A stretch of 9,479 nucleotides of DNA from an uncultured Candidatus Saccharibacteria bacterium (GCA_934700415.1 CAKUXN010000021.1:1-9479); one strand, 5' to 3'. Positions 1-5,590 are shown, numbered from the stretch's first letter. Made by a program: numbers and translations. The notes: generated by a model from the sequence alone, not told the origin.

Positions 1-844
1 CTCCAGGTTGGTAAATGTCGCCGTCACAAGTGTCTATATTATTCGTGGTGGCTGTTGTCCCATCGCACCACCCGAGAAAAAGGTAGTCGTAGTTGACTCT
101 TTCTGGTACAGCGTCAGATAAGGTTATATTGGTATTTTCAGAAATGGCTCCACTGATGGTAGCTGGGTTTGGCATATTTACGACGGAATTATCGGCATTA
201 GGTAAGTAATTTATAGTGTAGTTTGTCGTTACGACTTTGGCTGTAGCGATAAAATTGATGAGATTAATATAATCTCCAGATATTTTGTCGCCACTAGCTT
301 TGGCACCAATTTTGAATTTAATAGAAGAATCGGCCATAGTAGAAATATCAGCTAGAAGAATGCCGGTATTATTATATAGTGGAAGACCATTATAACCAGT
401 ACTGGTACTACCAGTATTACCACTAACCCAAGTAGTACCATCGTCAGTGGAATAACTATATCCCCAAGTATCATCCGCGAAATTACTTAAAGTGGCCTTG
501 TTAGAATCAAGAGAAGAGAATACATTAGTAGAATCAGAGCTATTAAGCCTTAAATCAGTATAGTCATGGGTACTATTTCCCACCGTAGCTTTGATATCAT
601 AACCTACTATATTGTTTGAACTGGTACTTATAGTAATAATGTTACTATCACTAGAACTACCTGACACTAGATTTTCAATAACTAAATTGCCTGAAAGGTT
701 GATAGAGAGTACAGGAAGAAAAGTAAAGGAAATATCTACGTCATTTTGATACGATAATGCCGAAACTTTAATTATGTTTATTAAAATAACAAAACCTAGA
801 AAGACCGTAATTATTGTACTATATAGCAACCTATGGCGTTTCAT
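1..844 (-). CDS. Secreted surface protein with GW-type repeat (3' part beyond window)
   Basis: About 280 residues are visible; the gene runs off the left edge with no stop codon. The start at 844 is supported by GAGAGG at 849-854, four bases upstream. The N-terminus has basic residues (KRHR), a hydrophobic core at about residues 7-25 and a likely signal-peptidase site after Val-Ser-Ala near residue 29. There follows an exported region rich in Ser, Thr, Asn and Asp, probably beta-sandwich, with short repetitive stretches such as GNTGSTSTGYN. From about residue 207 a module begins (NYTINYLPNA) that leads to FLGWC and then TCDGDIYQPG. This resembles the InlB B-repeat/Listeria-Bacteroides repeat family (GW motif), here with two Cys that could form a disulfide. 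Such proteins are usually wall-attached or adhesive. Whether the missing C-terminus has a sortase motif or membrane anchor cannot be seen. The function is inferred from composition and the repeat; the specific ligand is unknown. Confidence 0.75.
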   Translation of the reverse strand, partial: MKRHRLLYSTIITVFLGFVILINIIKVSALSYQNDVDISFTFLPVLSINLSGNLVIENLVSGSSSDSNIITISTSSNNIVGYDIKATVGNSTHDYTDLRLNSSDSTNVFSSLDSNKATLSNFADDTWGYSYSTDDGTTWVSGNTGSTSTGYNGLPLYNNTGILLADISTMADSSIKFKIGAKASGDKISGDYINLINFIATAKVVTTNYTINYLPNADNSVVNMPNPATISGAISENTNITLSDAVPERVNYDYLFLGWCDGTTATTNNIDTCDGDIYQPG

Positions 845-863
845 ATTTCCTCTCTTGTATAAG

Positions 864-872
864 ATTATAGCA
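864..872 (-). promoter_or_regulatory. Extended -10 promoter of the surface-protein gene (leadered)
   Basis: On the minus strand the sequence reads TGC followed by TATAAT (-10 at 864-869). The -10 lies 19 bases from the ATG, so transcription should start near 857. That gives a short leader of about 13 bases containing the GAGAGG ribosome-binding site. No clear -35 was seen. Confidence 0.6.
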
Positions 873-933
873 TAAGTTTTATTTTATTGAATAGTTTTGT
901 TTGTATATTATAAAAATTTCATATCTATTGGTA

Positions 934-942
934 TGGTATAAT
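934..942 (+). promoter_or_regulatory. Extended -10 promoter of the smpB operon, leaderless spacing
   Basis: TGG then TATAAT (-10 at 937-942), six bases (TGTGGT), then the ATG at 949. The usual start point, seven bases after the -10, falls on the A of the ATG, so the mRNA is predicted to be leaderless. No convincing -35 lies at 16-18 bases; the TGn extension may compensate. No Shine-Dalgarno sequence precedes the ATG. Confidence 0.7.
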
Positions 943-948
943 TGTGGT

Positions 949-1365
949 ATGAAAAAGAAGAAAGTGTCGGACAATGTAACGGTGAATCGCAGAGCGCATT
1001 TTGACTATCAGCTCGGCGAAGAGCTTTCTTGTGGGATGGCATTATCTGGACCAGAAGTCCGACTCATTCGCGACCATCATGTACAACTTAAGGGTTCATT
1101 CGTGACGATTAGAAATAGCGAACTGTGGCTGAATAATTTAACCCTCGGTGCTGACACGGCCAGAAACATCAAACTCCTCGCCACCAAAAAACAAATTAAA
1201 GCTTTGGAGCGTGAAAAAGTAGCAGGTTCTACTGTCGTGCCAGTAAAATTACTGGGCGGTGGGCGCCATATTAAGTTAATCATTGCCGTAGGCAAGGGCA
1301 AGAAAAAATACGACAAACGTGAAACCATTAAAAAACGTGATATTGACCGGGGTAGATATGCTTAG
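949..1365 (+). CDS. smpB: SsrA-binding protein SmpB, compact form
   Basis: SmpB binds tmRNA and delivers it to stalled ribosomes for trans-translation. The 138-residue product shows the family landmarks in order: NRRAHFDY near the N-terminus, the SGPEVRLIR segment (family TGxEVKSLR), a Lys-Gly-Ser-Phe-Val stretch, a VVPVKLL strand, and KGKKKYDKRETIKKRD near the C-terminus. The start at 949 is preferred over an in-frame TTG at 901 because a strong -10 lies between them and similarity begins after 949. Compared with typical 150-160-residue homologues, the loop after the Leu-Trp-Leu-Asn-Asn strand is shortened: the usual section with a Tyr, an Asn-His-Asp and an Arg-x-Arg-Lys is reduced to LGADTARNIKLL. 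The C-terminal tail is also short, ending in RGRYA. The gene heads an operon; its last 8 bases overlap the exonuclease gene. Confidence 0.95.
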   Translation: MKKKKVSDNVTVNRRAHFDYQLGEELSCGMALSGPEVRLIRDHHVQLKGSFVTIRNSELWLNNLTLGADTARNIKLLATKKQIKALEREKVAGSTVVPVKLLGGGRHIKLIIAVGKGKKKYDKRETIKKRDIDRGRYA

Positions 1366-2158
1366 GATTTTTTCCTGGAACGTGAATGGCCTTAGAGCCG
1401 TGATTCGGAAAGGAGCTTTTCAAGATTTTGTGGCAAAGTATGCGCCCGATATCCTTTGTCTACAAGAAACCAAAGCCAAACAAGGTCAAGTGGAAATCGA
1501 TTTACCAGAATATGTTGAATATTGGAATACAGCAACGCGCGCTGGGTATGCGGGCACGGCAATTTTTGTGAAAAACGAAATTAAAGTATTAGGCGAATAT
1601 AAAAATTTTGAAAAATATCCTGATCTTAAGGTACCAGCAGATGATTACGGCGACCCGATGAATGAAGGAAGAATATTGACACTGGAACTAGAGCACTTAT
1701 TTGTAGTGACGGTTTATGTACCAAATAGCAAAAATGCCCTGGAAAGATTAAATATGCGCGAGAAAGAATGGGACCCGACTTTACGCGAGTACCTCTTGCG
1801 ACTTGCTAAAGAAAAACCTGTGGCGATTTGCGGCGATTTTAATGCCGCGCACGAAGAAATCGACATTGCAAGACCCAAAACTAATCACCACTCAGCTGGC
1901 TTTACGGATGAAGAAAGGGTTGGCATCGGAAAATTACTAGAAGCTGGCTTCATTGATACTTTTCGCTTCCTATATCCCGAAGAAGTAAGATATACTTGGT
2001 GGAGTCACTGGGGACATGCTCGTGAAAACAACGTGGGATGGCGAATTGATTATTTCTTCATTTCAAAATCGCTTCAAAAATCGTTAAAAAACGCTGAAAT
2101 CTATGAAGCGGTAATGGGATCAGACCATTGCCCAATTAGCATTGACTTGGAGTTTTGA
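1358..2158 (+). CDS. xth: Exodeoxyribonuclease III / AP endonuclease (ExoIII family)
   Basis: Mg-dependent DNA repair nuclease of the endonuclease/exonuclease/phosphatase fold, acting at abasic sites and on 3' ends. The 266 residues are a normal length for the family. Visible motifs: WNVNGLRA with Asn8, LQETK with Glu37, TVYVPNS with Tyr120, CGDFNAA with Asp160 and Asn162, WRIDYFF with Asp231, and GSDHCPI with Asp256-His257. The catalytic set looks complete. The start at 1358 gives the canonical MLRIFSWNVNG beginning; an upstream in-frame ATG at 1319 would lie inside smpB and adds nothing conserved. The ATG lies 8 bases inside smpB, with a GGGG run at 1350-1352 and just before as a weak ribosome site, so translational coupling to smpB is likely. 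It could equally be called exoA/xthA. Confidence 0.95.
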   Translation: MLRIFSWNVNGLRAVIRKGAFQDFVAKYAPDILCLQETKAKQGQVEIDLPEYVEYWNTATRAGYAGTAIFVKNEIKVLGEYKNFEKYPDLKVPADDYGDPMNEGRILTLELEHLFVVTVYVPNSKNALERLNMREKEWDPTLREYLLRLAKEKPVAICGDFNAAHEEIDIARPKTNHHSAGFTDEERVGIGKLLEAGFIDTFRFLYPEEVRYTWWSHWGHARENNVGWRIDYFFISKSLQKSLKNAEIYEAVMGSDHCPISIDLEF

Positions 2159-2940
2159 TGGATTATCTACATAAAATAACCGAAAATACTTACCAGGATT
2201 TATTCTGGAATATACCAGAGAAAAAGCAGGGAAGTGTAAATGTAATTGGTGGTAATCTCCAGAATTTTCGCACCCCGACCAAAATTGCAGAATATATCGT
2301 TTCGAAATATCCAATCGAAAAGGTGAACCTCGTGCTTCCTGACGTACTGAAGTCCAAGCTGCCGCCACTCGATAATTTGATTTTCTTGCCATCAACCGAA
2401 ACTGGCTCATTTGCTGACGGGGATTTACTTCTGGAGACCTATAATAGTGGTGATTATAATTTACTAGTCGGAGATTTTTCTAAAAATTCTATCACAGGCA
2501 AAGCTGTAGCGAGCGCCTGTAAAAATGCCGCAAAACCTCTAATTCTAACACGCGATACGCTTGATTTATTATCAGAAGAAAAATTAGAACGACTACTGAT
2601 GAATGATAGTATTATAATGTTGGGGTCTTTGGCTCAATTTCAAAAAATCTTTCGAGCGGTCTACTATCCAAAAGTTTTATTATTGTCACAATCTTTGGTC
2701 CAAGTAGCTGATGCGATACACAAATTCACTTTGAGTTACCCGATTTCCATTATCACTTTGCATAATGGACAAATTTTGATTGCGAGAAATGGCAACGTAA
2801 ACGTCGTGCCACTAGAAAACACAGATTTTTCACCTATCACTTTGTGGTCGGGCGAATTTGCTAGCAAAATCTTGGTAATGAATTTATTTAATCCAAACAA
2901 TTTTATAGATGCGGCGACGGGCGCTTTATTTTTGAGATAA
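2158..2940 (+). CDS. Degenerate NAD(P)HX dehydratase-like (NnrD/YjeF C-terminal fold) protein
   Basis: 260 residues, no signal peptide or membrane segment. I read it as a diverged member of the ADP-dependent NAD(P)H-hydrate dehydratase family (ribokinase-like fold) from order and spacing of motifs. SVNVIGGN at 26-33 matches the family VIGGS strand. NLLVGDFSKN at 101-110 sits where the family has a GPGLG loop. PLILTRDTLDLL at 127-138 matches PlVLDADALNLL. ITLHNGQILIARNG at 199-212 matches the LKG-TvIa-dG strands. SGEFASKILV, then DAATGALFL, matches GSGDVLAG...EAA..A..LH. The key residues are altered: GPG is GDF, the first Asp of DAD is Thr, and the catalytic Asp of GSGD is Glu233. Catalysis may be lost or changed. 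The ATG overlaps the upstream TGA by one base, with GGAG at 2149-2152 five bases upstream. The 3' end overlaps the convergent gene by 15 bases. The family assignment is an inference. Confidence 0.6.
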   Translation: MDYLHKITENTYQDLFWNIPEKKQGSVNVIGGNLQNFRTPTKIAEYIVSKYPIEKVNLVLPDVLKSKLPPLDNLIFLPSTETGSFADGDLLLETYNSGDYNLLVGDFSKNSITGKAVASACKNAAKPLILTRDTLDLLSEEKLERLLMNDSIIMLGSLAQFQKIFRAVYYPKVLLLSQSLVQVADAIHKFTLSYPISIITLHNGQILIARNGNVNVVPLENTDFSPITLWSGEFASKILVMNLFNPNNFIDAATGALFLR

Positions 2941-3558
2941 TTTTTTCTCGATATCGACTGCATCGCGCGAAATATTGTGACGGCGCTGGCGCAAGAAAAA
3001 CCAGGTAAAGACAAAAGCCAGACAACCGACCGTAAAACCAATATATTTAACTGGGTCTGGCCAGTTGGTGGCAAAAAGAGTTACAGCATTCAAGACACCA
3101 AGACAGATAGTGTAACCATAACGCCTTGCTAAAATAATCTTTTTGGCGAGTGGAAAATTTCTTTTGGCGAGAGAATTTTTCGTACAGTTGTCTGGGTGAC
3201 CAAAGAATTTTCCGTAGACGATAAGCTCGATAGTAGCGCAAACAACAACGTAATAAATAATAACTACTAGACCGACTATCCAATTGATACGAATTGTAAC
3301 GTAAAGAACCTGAACAGCTGCGAGCATGACATCAGAAATCATGTCGTAGAGCGCCGCGTATTTGCGATATTTTGGAGTTTTGTTCTTAGGAAAAGGCCAT
3401 TTCTTGGCACAAGTACCATCGAATGCGTCCGTTAAAACTGCTATAAAGAACATAATAAAGACAGCTTCAGCAGAACCGCTATGAATTACACAACCATAAA
3501 GTATGGCAAAAGCCAAAACAAATCTAATAAAAGTAAGTAAATCCGCTAAATATCTCAT
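2926..3558 (-). CDS. CDP-alcohol phosphatidyltransferase family membrane protein
   Basis: 210 residues with about six hydrophobic segments. Members of this family transfer a phosphatidyl (or similar) group from a CDP-activated lipid to an alcohol and sit in the cytoplasmic membrane. The signature D-x2-D-G-x2-A-R...G-x3-D-x3-D is present in altered form: Asp44, Asp47-Gly48, Ala51-Lys52 (Lys for Arg), then Ala68 where Gly is usual, Asp72 and Asp76. All four metal-binding aspartates are kept. About seven extra residues separate the AR and G positions (KKWPFPKNKTPKYRKY region). The acceptor alcohol cannot be told: glycerol-phosphate (PgsA-type), inositol-phosphate and others are possible. The ATG overlaps the glycosyltransferase stop codon (ATGA), so the two form an operon, but the gene also has its own leaderless-type promoter. 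Confidence 0.8.
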   Translation of the reverse strand: MRYLADLLTFIRFVLAFAILYGCVIHSGSAEAVFIMFFIAVLTDAFDGTCAKKWPFPKNKTPKYRKYAALYDMISDVMLAAVQVLYVTIRINWIVGLVVIIYYVVVCATIELIVYGKFFGHPDNCTKNSLAKRNFPLAKKIILARRYGYTICLGVLNAVTLFATNWPDPVKYIGFTVGCLAFVFTWFFLRQRRHNISRDAVDIEKKLSQK

Positions 3559-4802
3559 GGCTTAATTATATCATTAAAAACTTGTTCTAGTTTTTGGATT
3601 TGATGAGAAATTTTAAGGTTATTTTGATAAGAAAGTAGAGTATTACTCATATTATTAATTTTTTCTGGGTGGCTCAATAATTCGTTAAGTGCTTGGGCAA
3701 TTCGAGAAGGAGTGGGGCCTGTAGCTAAGGCATAACTTTCTGGTGGAAGAATTTCTTTCATGTCTGGGTCTACGATTAAAGTCGGTACTCCTGCAGCAGC
3801 CGCTTCGATTAATGTCATGCCGAAAGTATCATAATTATAAGATATTAATACATCTAAATGCGATTTTAAAATTTGGGGCCAAACTTTATCAAATTTAGTG
3901 TTACCATAAAACTTTGTTTTTAAATGATGTCTTCTCGCATAACGTCTAGCTCGTTTTAAATCTGGGCCGTCGCCGTAGATTAGAACTTCGTAATTTGTCT
4001 GAAGACATTTTTGCTGCAGAATATCGAGCGCCTTTAAAAAAGTCATGATACGTTTTTCACCGGACACGCGCGAATGCCAAATAATTTTCATAGTTTCGCC
4101 TGGCAGTAGCTCGCGTGGCTGAATGTTCAAATCTAAAAGCTCCTCCTTGACGCCGTGATGCAGGGCGATAATTGTTTTTTTAACGCCATAGTGGATAAGT
4201 TTTTTTCTAAAATGCTCGGACGGAGTCAATACCAAATCGGCGTAATTTGCATGATTTACCATCATGGTCCACATTTTGGCTTTCGCGATAGTGTTAGCTA
4301 GATAATCATCACGGTGGACTTTGACTGGATGAGGAAGATACCAGGAATGAAACCAATTTAGCATCATAGCTACAAAAGTACGAAGTCCAAAGGGGATTAA
4401 TTTTTCTTCGCCCATATCTTCGCGACCATGCATCACCTGCACGGTGGGAATATGAAGTTTTTTACCAAGCCTGAGCCCAGCAATAGAACAGCCGGATTCG
4501 TAATGTATATAATATATGTCAAAATCTTTAATTTCGGGGTGAGTTTTAAGTAGCCATTTTTCGATAATAGCAGGACGCCGAGAAACTGGAGTAAGTCCAC
4601 GAAAAAATATTTTACAGCTGGGGACCATGAAAATATTTTGGCTAGCTAGTTTTTTGAGCTCGGCATCTGACTTTTTATAACCAGTGCTAAAAACATATAC
4701 CGTGTGGCCACGCTTTTCGAGAGCGGATTTTTGGGCATTGATTGCGGAGACAATACCGCCAGTTAAATCGAGATAGCAATCAGAAAAAATCGCGATTTTC
4801 AT
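3555..4802 (-). CDS. GT4-type glycosyltransferase (GT-B fold)
   Basis: 415 residues, retaining sugar-nucleotide-dependent glycosyltransferase with two Rossmann-like domains. The N-terminus (MKIAIFSDCYLDLTGGIVSA) has the glycine-rich acceptor-domain loop with GGIVSA at 15-20. The C-terminal donor domain shows HSRVSGEKR at 243-251 (family GRl..EK), IYGDGPD at 275-281 and FGNTKF-like FYGNTKF at 298-304. The E-x7-E motif appears as Asp325...Glu333 in DTFGMTLIEAAAAGVP, so the first acid is Asp rather than Glu. The start at 4802 is chosen because similarity begins there and TGTTATAAT lies six bases upstream. A longer in-frame reading to 4976 would run through that promoter and the previous gene's terminator. 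The layout resembles diacylglycerol glucosyl- or mannosyltransferases. Together with the CDP-alcohol phosphatidyltransferase that overlaps its stop codon, glycolipid synthesis is plausible, but the substrate is not shown. Confidence 0.88.
   Translation of the reverse strand: MKIAIFSDCYLDLTGGIVSAINAQKSALEKRGHTVYVFSTGYKKSDAELKKLASQNIFMVPSCKIFFRGLTPVSRRPAIIEKWLLKTHPEIKDFDIYYIHYESGCSIAGLRLGKKLHIPTVQVMHGREDMGEEKLIPFGLRTFVAMMLNWFHSWYLPHPVKVHRDDYLANTIAKAKMWTMMVNHANYADLVLTPSEHFRKKLIHYGVKKTIIALHHGVKEELLDLNIQPRELLPGETMKIIWHSRVSGEKRIMTFLKALDILQQKCLQTNYEVLIYGDGPDLKRARRYARRHHLKTKFYGNTKFDKVWPQILKSHLDVLISYNYDTFGMTLIEAAAAGVPTLIVDPDMKEILPPESYALATGPTPSRIAQALNELLSHPEKINNMSNTLLSYQNNLKISHQIQKLEQVFNDIIKP
3565..3573 (-). 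promoter_or_regulatory. Internal extended -10 promoter, leaderless spacing, inside the glycosyltransferase 3' end
   Basis: The minus strand reads TGA then TATAAT (-10 at 3565-3570), six bases (TAAGCC), then the ATG at 3558. The element lies within the last codons of the upstream glycosyltransferase (Asn-Asp-Ile-Ile-Lys-Pro), so the same bases code for protein and form a promoter. There is no Shine-Dalgarno sequence. No -35 at 17 bases was seen. Confidence 0.55.
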
Positions 4803-4808
4803 ATTCAC

Positions 4809-4817
4809 ATTATAACA
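4809..4817 (-). promoter_or_regulatory. Extended -10 promoter of the glycosyltransferase operon, leaderless spacing
   Basis: The minus strand reads TGT then TATAAT (-10 at 4809-4814), six bases (GTGAAT), then the ATG at 4802. No Shine-Dalgarno sequence and no clear -35. The promoter begins about 22 bases after the T-tract of the preceding terminator. Confidence 0.7.
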
Positions 4818-4838
4818 AAAAGGTATGCGAAGCGCCAT

Positions 4839-4873
4839 GAAAAGAAAAATGCCCAGACTTTGTGAGTCCGGGC
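4839..4873 (-). terminator. Intrinsic terminator of the 127-residue protein gene
   Basis: On the minus strand GCCCGGACT, a five-base loop (CACAA) and AGTCTGGGC form a nine-pair stem with one G-U (4851-4873). It is followed by ATTTTTCTTTT (down to about 4839). It lies 30 bases past the stop codon at 4903 and separates that gene from the glycosyltransferase promoter. Confidence 0.85.
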
Positions 4874-4902
4874 TAGGGGGGTGGGGAACAGAGGTTGTAG
4901 TT

Positions 4903-5286
4903 TTACCATTTGGCAAAAGTGATGCAGCCCTTACGGTTCTTGGTATTGTAATAGGCTTTGAATCTGTACGATTCATAGTTCACGTTTGCGTGAAATGAAT
5001 TCAGATCGGCCATACAATATCCGTGCAAGTTAAAGCTTTCACCGGAGCCATCTTCGTGCTCGATAGAACAGATTCGGATGTTTTTGATTCTCATTGGAAT
5101 ACAGCCTGCGGTGGGGTCGTTTGCTGGCATCGTATAGCCTGCGGCAATACTGAAGCTAACACTAATGTTAGCATTTTTGCTGTACGCATATTTACATGCG
5201 TCAAACAGCAAATCCTTGCTTGGACCTACTACGATTTCGTAGTACTTTTCTTTTTCTTCGGTTGCAACTGTCTTTTTGATATCCAT
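4903..5286 (-). CDS. Unrecognised 127-residue soluble protein, apparently strongly expressed
   Basis: I do not recognise this family. The product has no signal peptide or membrane segment. It begins with a charged stretch (MDIKKTVATEEKEKYYEIVV), then alternates hydrophobic and polar residues in a pattern suggesting a mostly beta fold (ISVSFSIAAGY, IPMRIKNIRICSI, SYRFKAYYN, GCITFAKW). It holds five Cys, many Tyr and Asn, and an acidic HEDGSGES loop. The start at 5286 is fixed by AGAAAGGGG at 5295-5303, eight bases upstream. The gene is a self-contained unit: full-consensus promoter, 73-base leader and strong terminator. It uses many C-ending codons (ATC, AAC, TAC) in contrast to the AT-ending codons of its neighbours, which together with the promoter suggests abundant expression. 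The tRNA-Leu gene lies upstream on the same strand but is separated by a terminator. The function is unknown. Confidence 0.8.
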   Translation of the reverse strand: MDIKKTVATEEKEKYYEIVVGPSKDLLFDACKYAYSKNANISVSFSIAAGYTMPANDPTAGCIPMRIKNIRICSIEHEDGSGESFNLHGYCMADLNSFHANVNYESYRFKAYYNTKNRKGCITFAKW

Positions 5287-5338
5287 TCGAATATCCCCTT
5301 TCTAAAAGAGCTCCTCTGCATACGCAAAAGGCTATATT

Positions 5339-5358
5339 TTGGTTCATTACTAAACCAA
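5339..5358 (-). promoter_or_regulatory. Hairpin at the 5' end of the leader of the 127-residue protein mRNA
   Basis: The minus strand reads TTGGTT, an eight-base loop (TAGTAATG), then AACCAA: a perfect six-pair stem. The predicted transcription start is 5359, so the stem would begin at the second nucleotide of the mRNA. Such terminal stems are known to protect some bacterial mRNAs (ompA type); that role here is inferred. Further down the leader, CCTTT at 5327-5331 can pair with AAAGG of the Shine-Dalgarno site at 5297-5301. Confidence 0.5.
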
Positions 5359-5365
5359 TGCTTTA

Positions 5366-5394
5366 ATTATATCATACTTACGCAATTTTGTCAA
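5366..5394 (-). promoter_or_regulatory. Full-consensus promoter of the 127-residue protein gene
   Basis: The minus strand shows TTGACA (-35, 5389-5394), a 17-base spacer ending in TGA, and TATAAT (-10, 5366-5371). Every element matches the primary-sigma consensus, including the extended -10. The predicted start is near 5359, leaving a leader of about 73 bases. It is the best-matching promoter in the window. Confidence 0.88.
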
Positions 5395-5424
5395 TATATT
5401 ATTAAGTTAATGCCCGTTTAGCAC

Positions 5425-5446
5425 AAAAAATGACGCGTCGCGCCAT
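5425..5446 (-). terminator. Intrinsic terminator of tRNA-Leu
   Basis: On the minus strand ATGGCGC, a three-base loop (GAC) and GCGTCAT form a seven-pair stem with one G-U (5430-5446), directly followed by a run of six T (5425-5430). It begins eight bases after the encoded CCA. Confidence 0.75.
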
Positions 5447-5453
5447 CTATGTA

Positions 5454-5540
5454 TGGTGGGCAATGTGGGACTTGAACCCACACGGTATTACTACCAACAG
5501 ATTTTGAGTCTATCGCGTCTACCAGTTCCGCCAATCGCCC
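5454..5540 (-). tRNA. tRNA-Leu, anticodon CAA
   Basis: Class II tRNA of 87 bases including an encoded CCA (5454-5456). The acceptor arms GGGCGAT and ATTGCCC pair over seven positions with one G-U, followed by discriminator A. The anticodon stem ATAGA/TCTGT encloses CTCAAAA, giving anticodon CAA, which reads UUG. A long variable arm (TGGTA, GTAA, TACCG) and the T arm (GTGGG, TTCAAGT, CCCAC) are typical of tRNA-Leu. The D-arm region contains GGTAGAC. It is a single-gene unit divergent from the sortase. Confidence 0.96.
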
Positions 5541-5551
5541 AAGTTATGACT

Positions 5552-5560
5552 ATTGTATCA
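5552..5560 (-). promoter_or_regulatory. Extended -10 promoter of tRNA-Leu
   Basis: The minus strand reads TGA then TACAAT (-10 at 5552-5557), 11 bases before the tRNA 5' end at 5540. The predicted start is near 5545, leaving about five leader bases for RNase P to remove. It is back-to-back with the sortase -10, only 21 bases away. Confidence 0.6.
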
Positions 5561-5575
5561 TAAAGCTAGCAAATA

Positions 5576-5584
5576 TGCTATAAT
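5576..5584 (+). promoter_or_regulatory. Extended -10 promoter of the sortase gene, leaderless spacing
   Basis: TGC then TATAAT (-10 at 5579-5584), six bases (CAACCT), then the ATG at 5591. There is no Shine-Dalgarno sequence. The predicted start is the A of the ATG. Confidence 0.7.
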
Positions 5585-5590
5585 CAACCT

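Noticed and set aside
901..948. Upstream TTG extension of smpB by 16 residues
   Set aside because: The extension lies across the TATAAT element and shows no SmpB similarity; the ATG at 949 fits both family alignment and promoter spacing.
4508..4518. TATAAT followed by ATG on the plus strand inside the glycosyltransferase
   Set aside because: The gap to the ATG is only two bases, the TGn extension is out of register, and there is no credible open frame there. It is coding sequence for Tyr-Ile-His-Tyr on the other strand.
1358..4802. Alternative genetic code with TGA as glycine (code 25)
   Set aside because: TGA ends the exonuclease and glycosyltransferase genes exactly at overlaps with the next start codon, and no in-frame TGA is needed in any gene.
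4870..4886. G-rich stretch (GGG, then six G, then GGGG) as a G-quadruplex
   Set aside because: There are only three clear runs; a fourth requires splitting one of them. It overlaps the terminator stem and 3' untranslated region, which explains part of it.
4803..4976. 58-residue N-terminal extension of the glycosyltransferase
   Set aside because: It would cross the glycosyltransferase promoter, the terminator hairpin and the end of the previous gene. The canonical GT N-terminus begins at 4802.
5345..5347. ATG in the leader hairpin loop as an upstream reading frame
   Set aside because: It has no ribosome site, is out of frame with the 127-residue protein and runs on through its coding start; no sign of selection as a peptide.
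5023..5421. Plus-strand 132-codon open frame opposite the 127-residue protein gene
   Set aside because: It lies antisense to a gene with promoter, ribosome site and terminator, has no promoter of its own, and reads through the leader and promoter.
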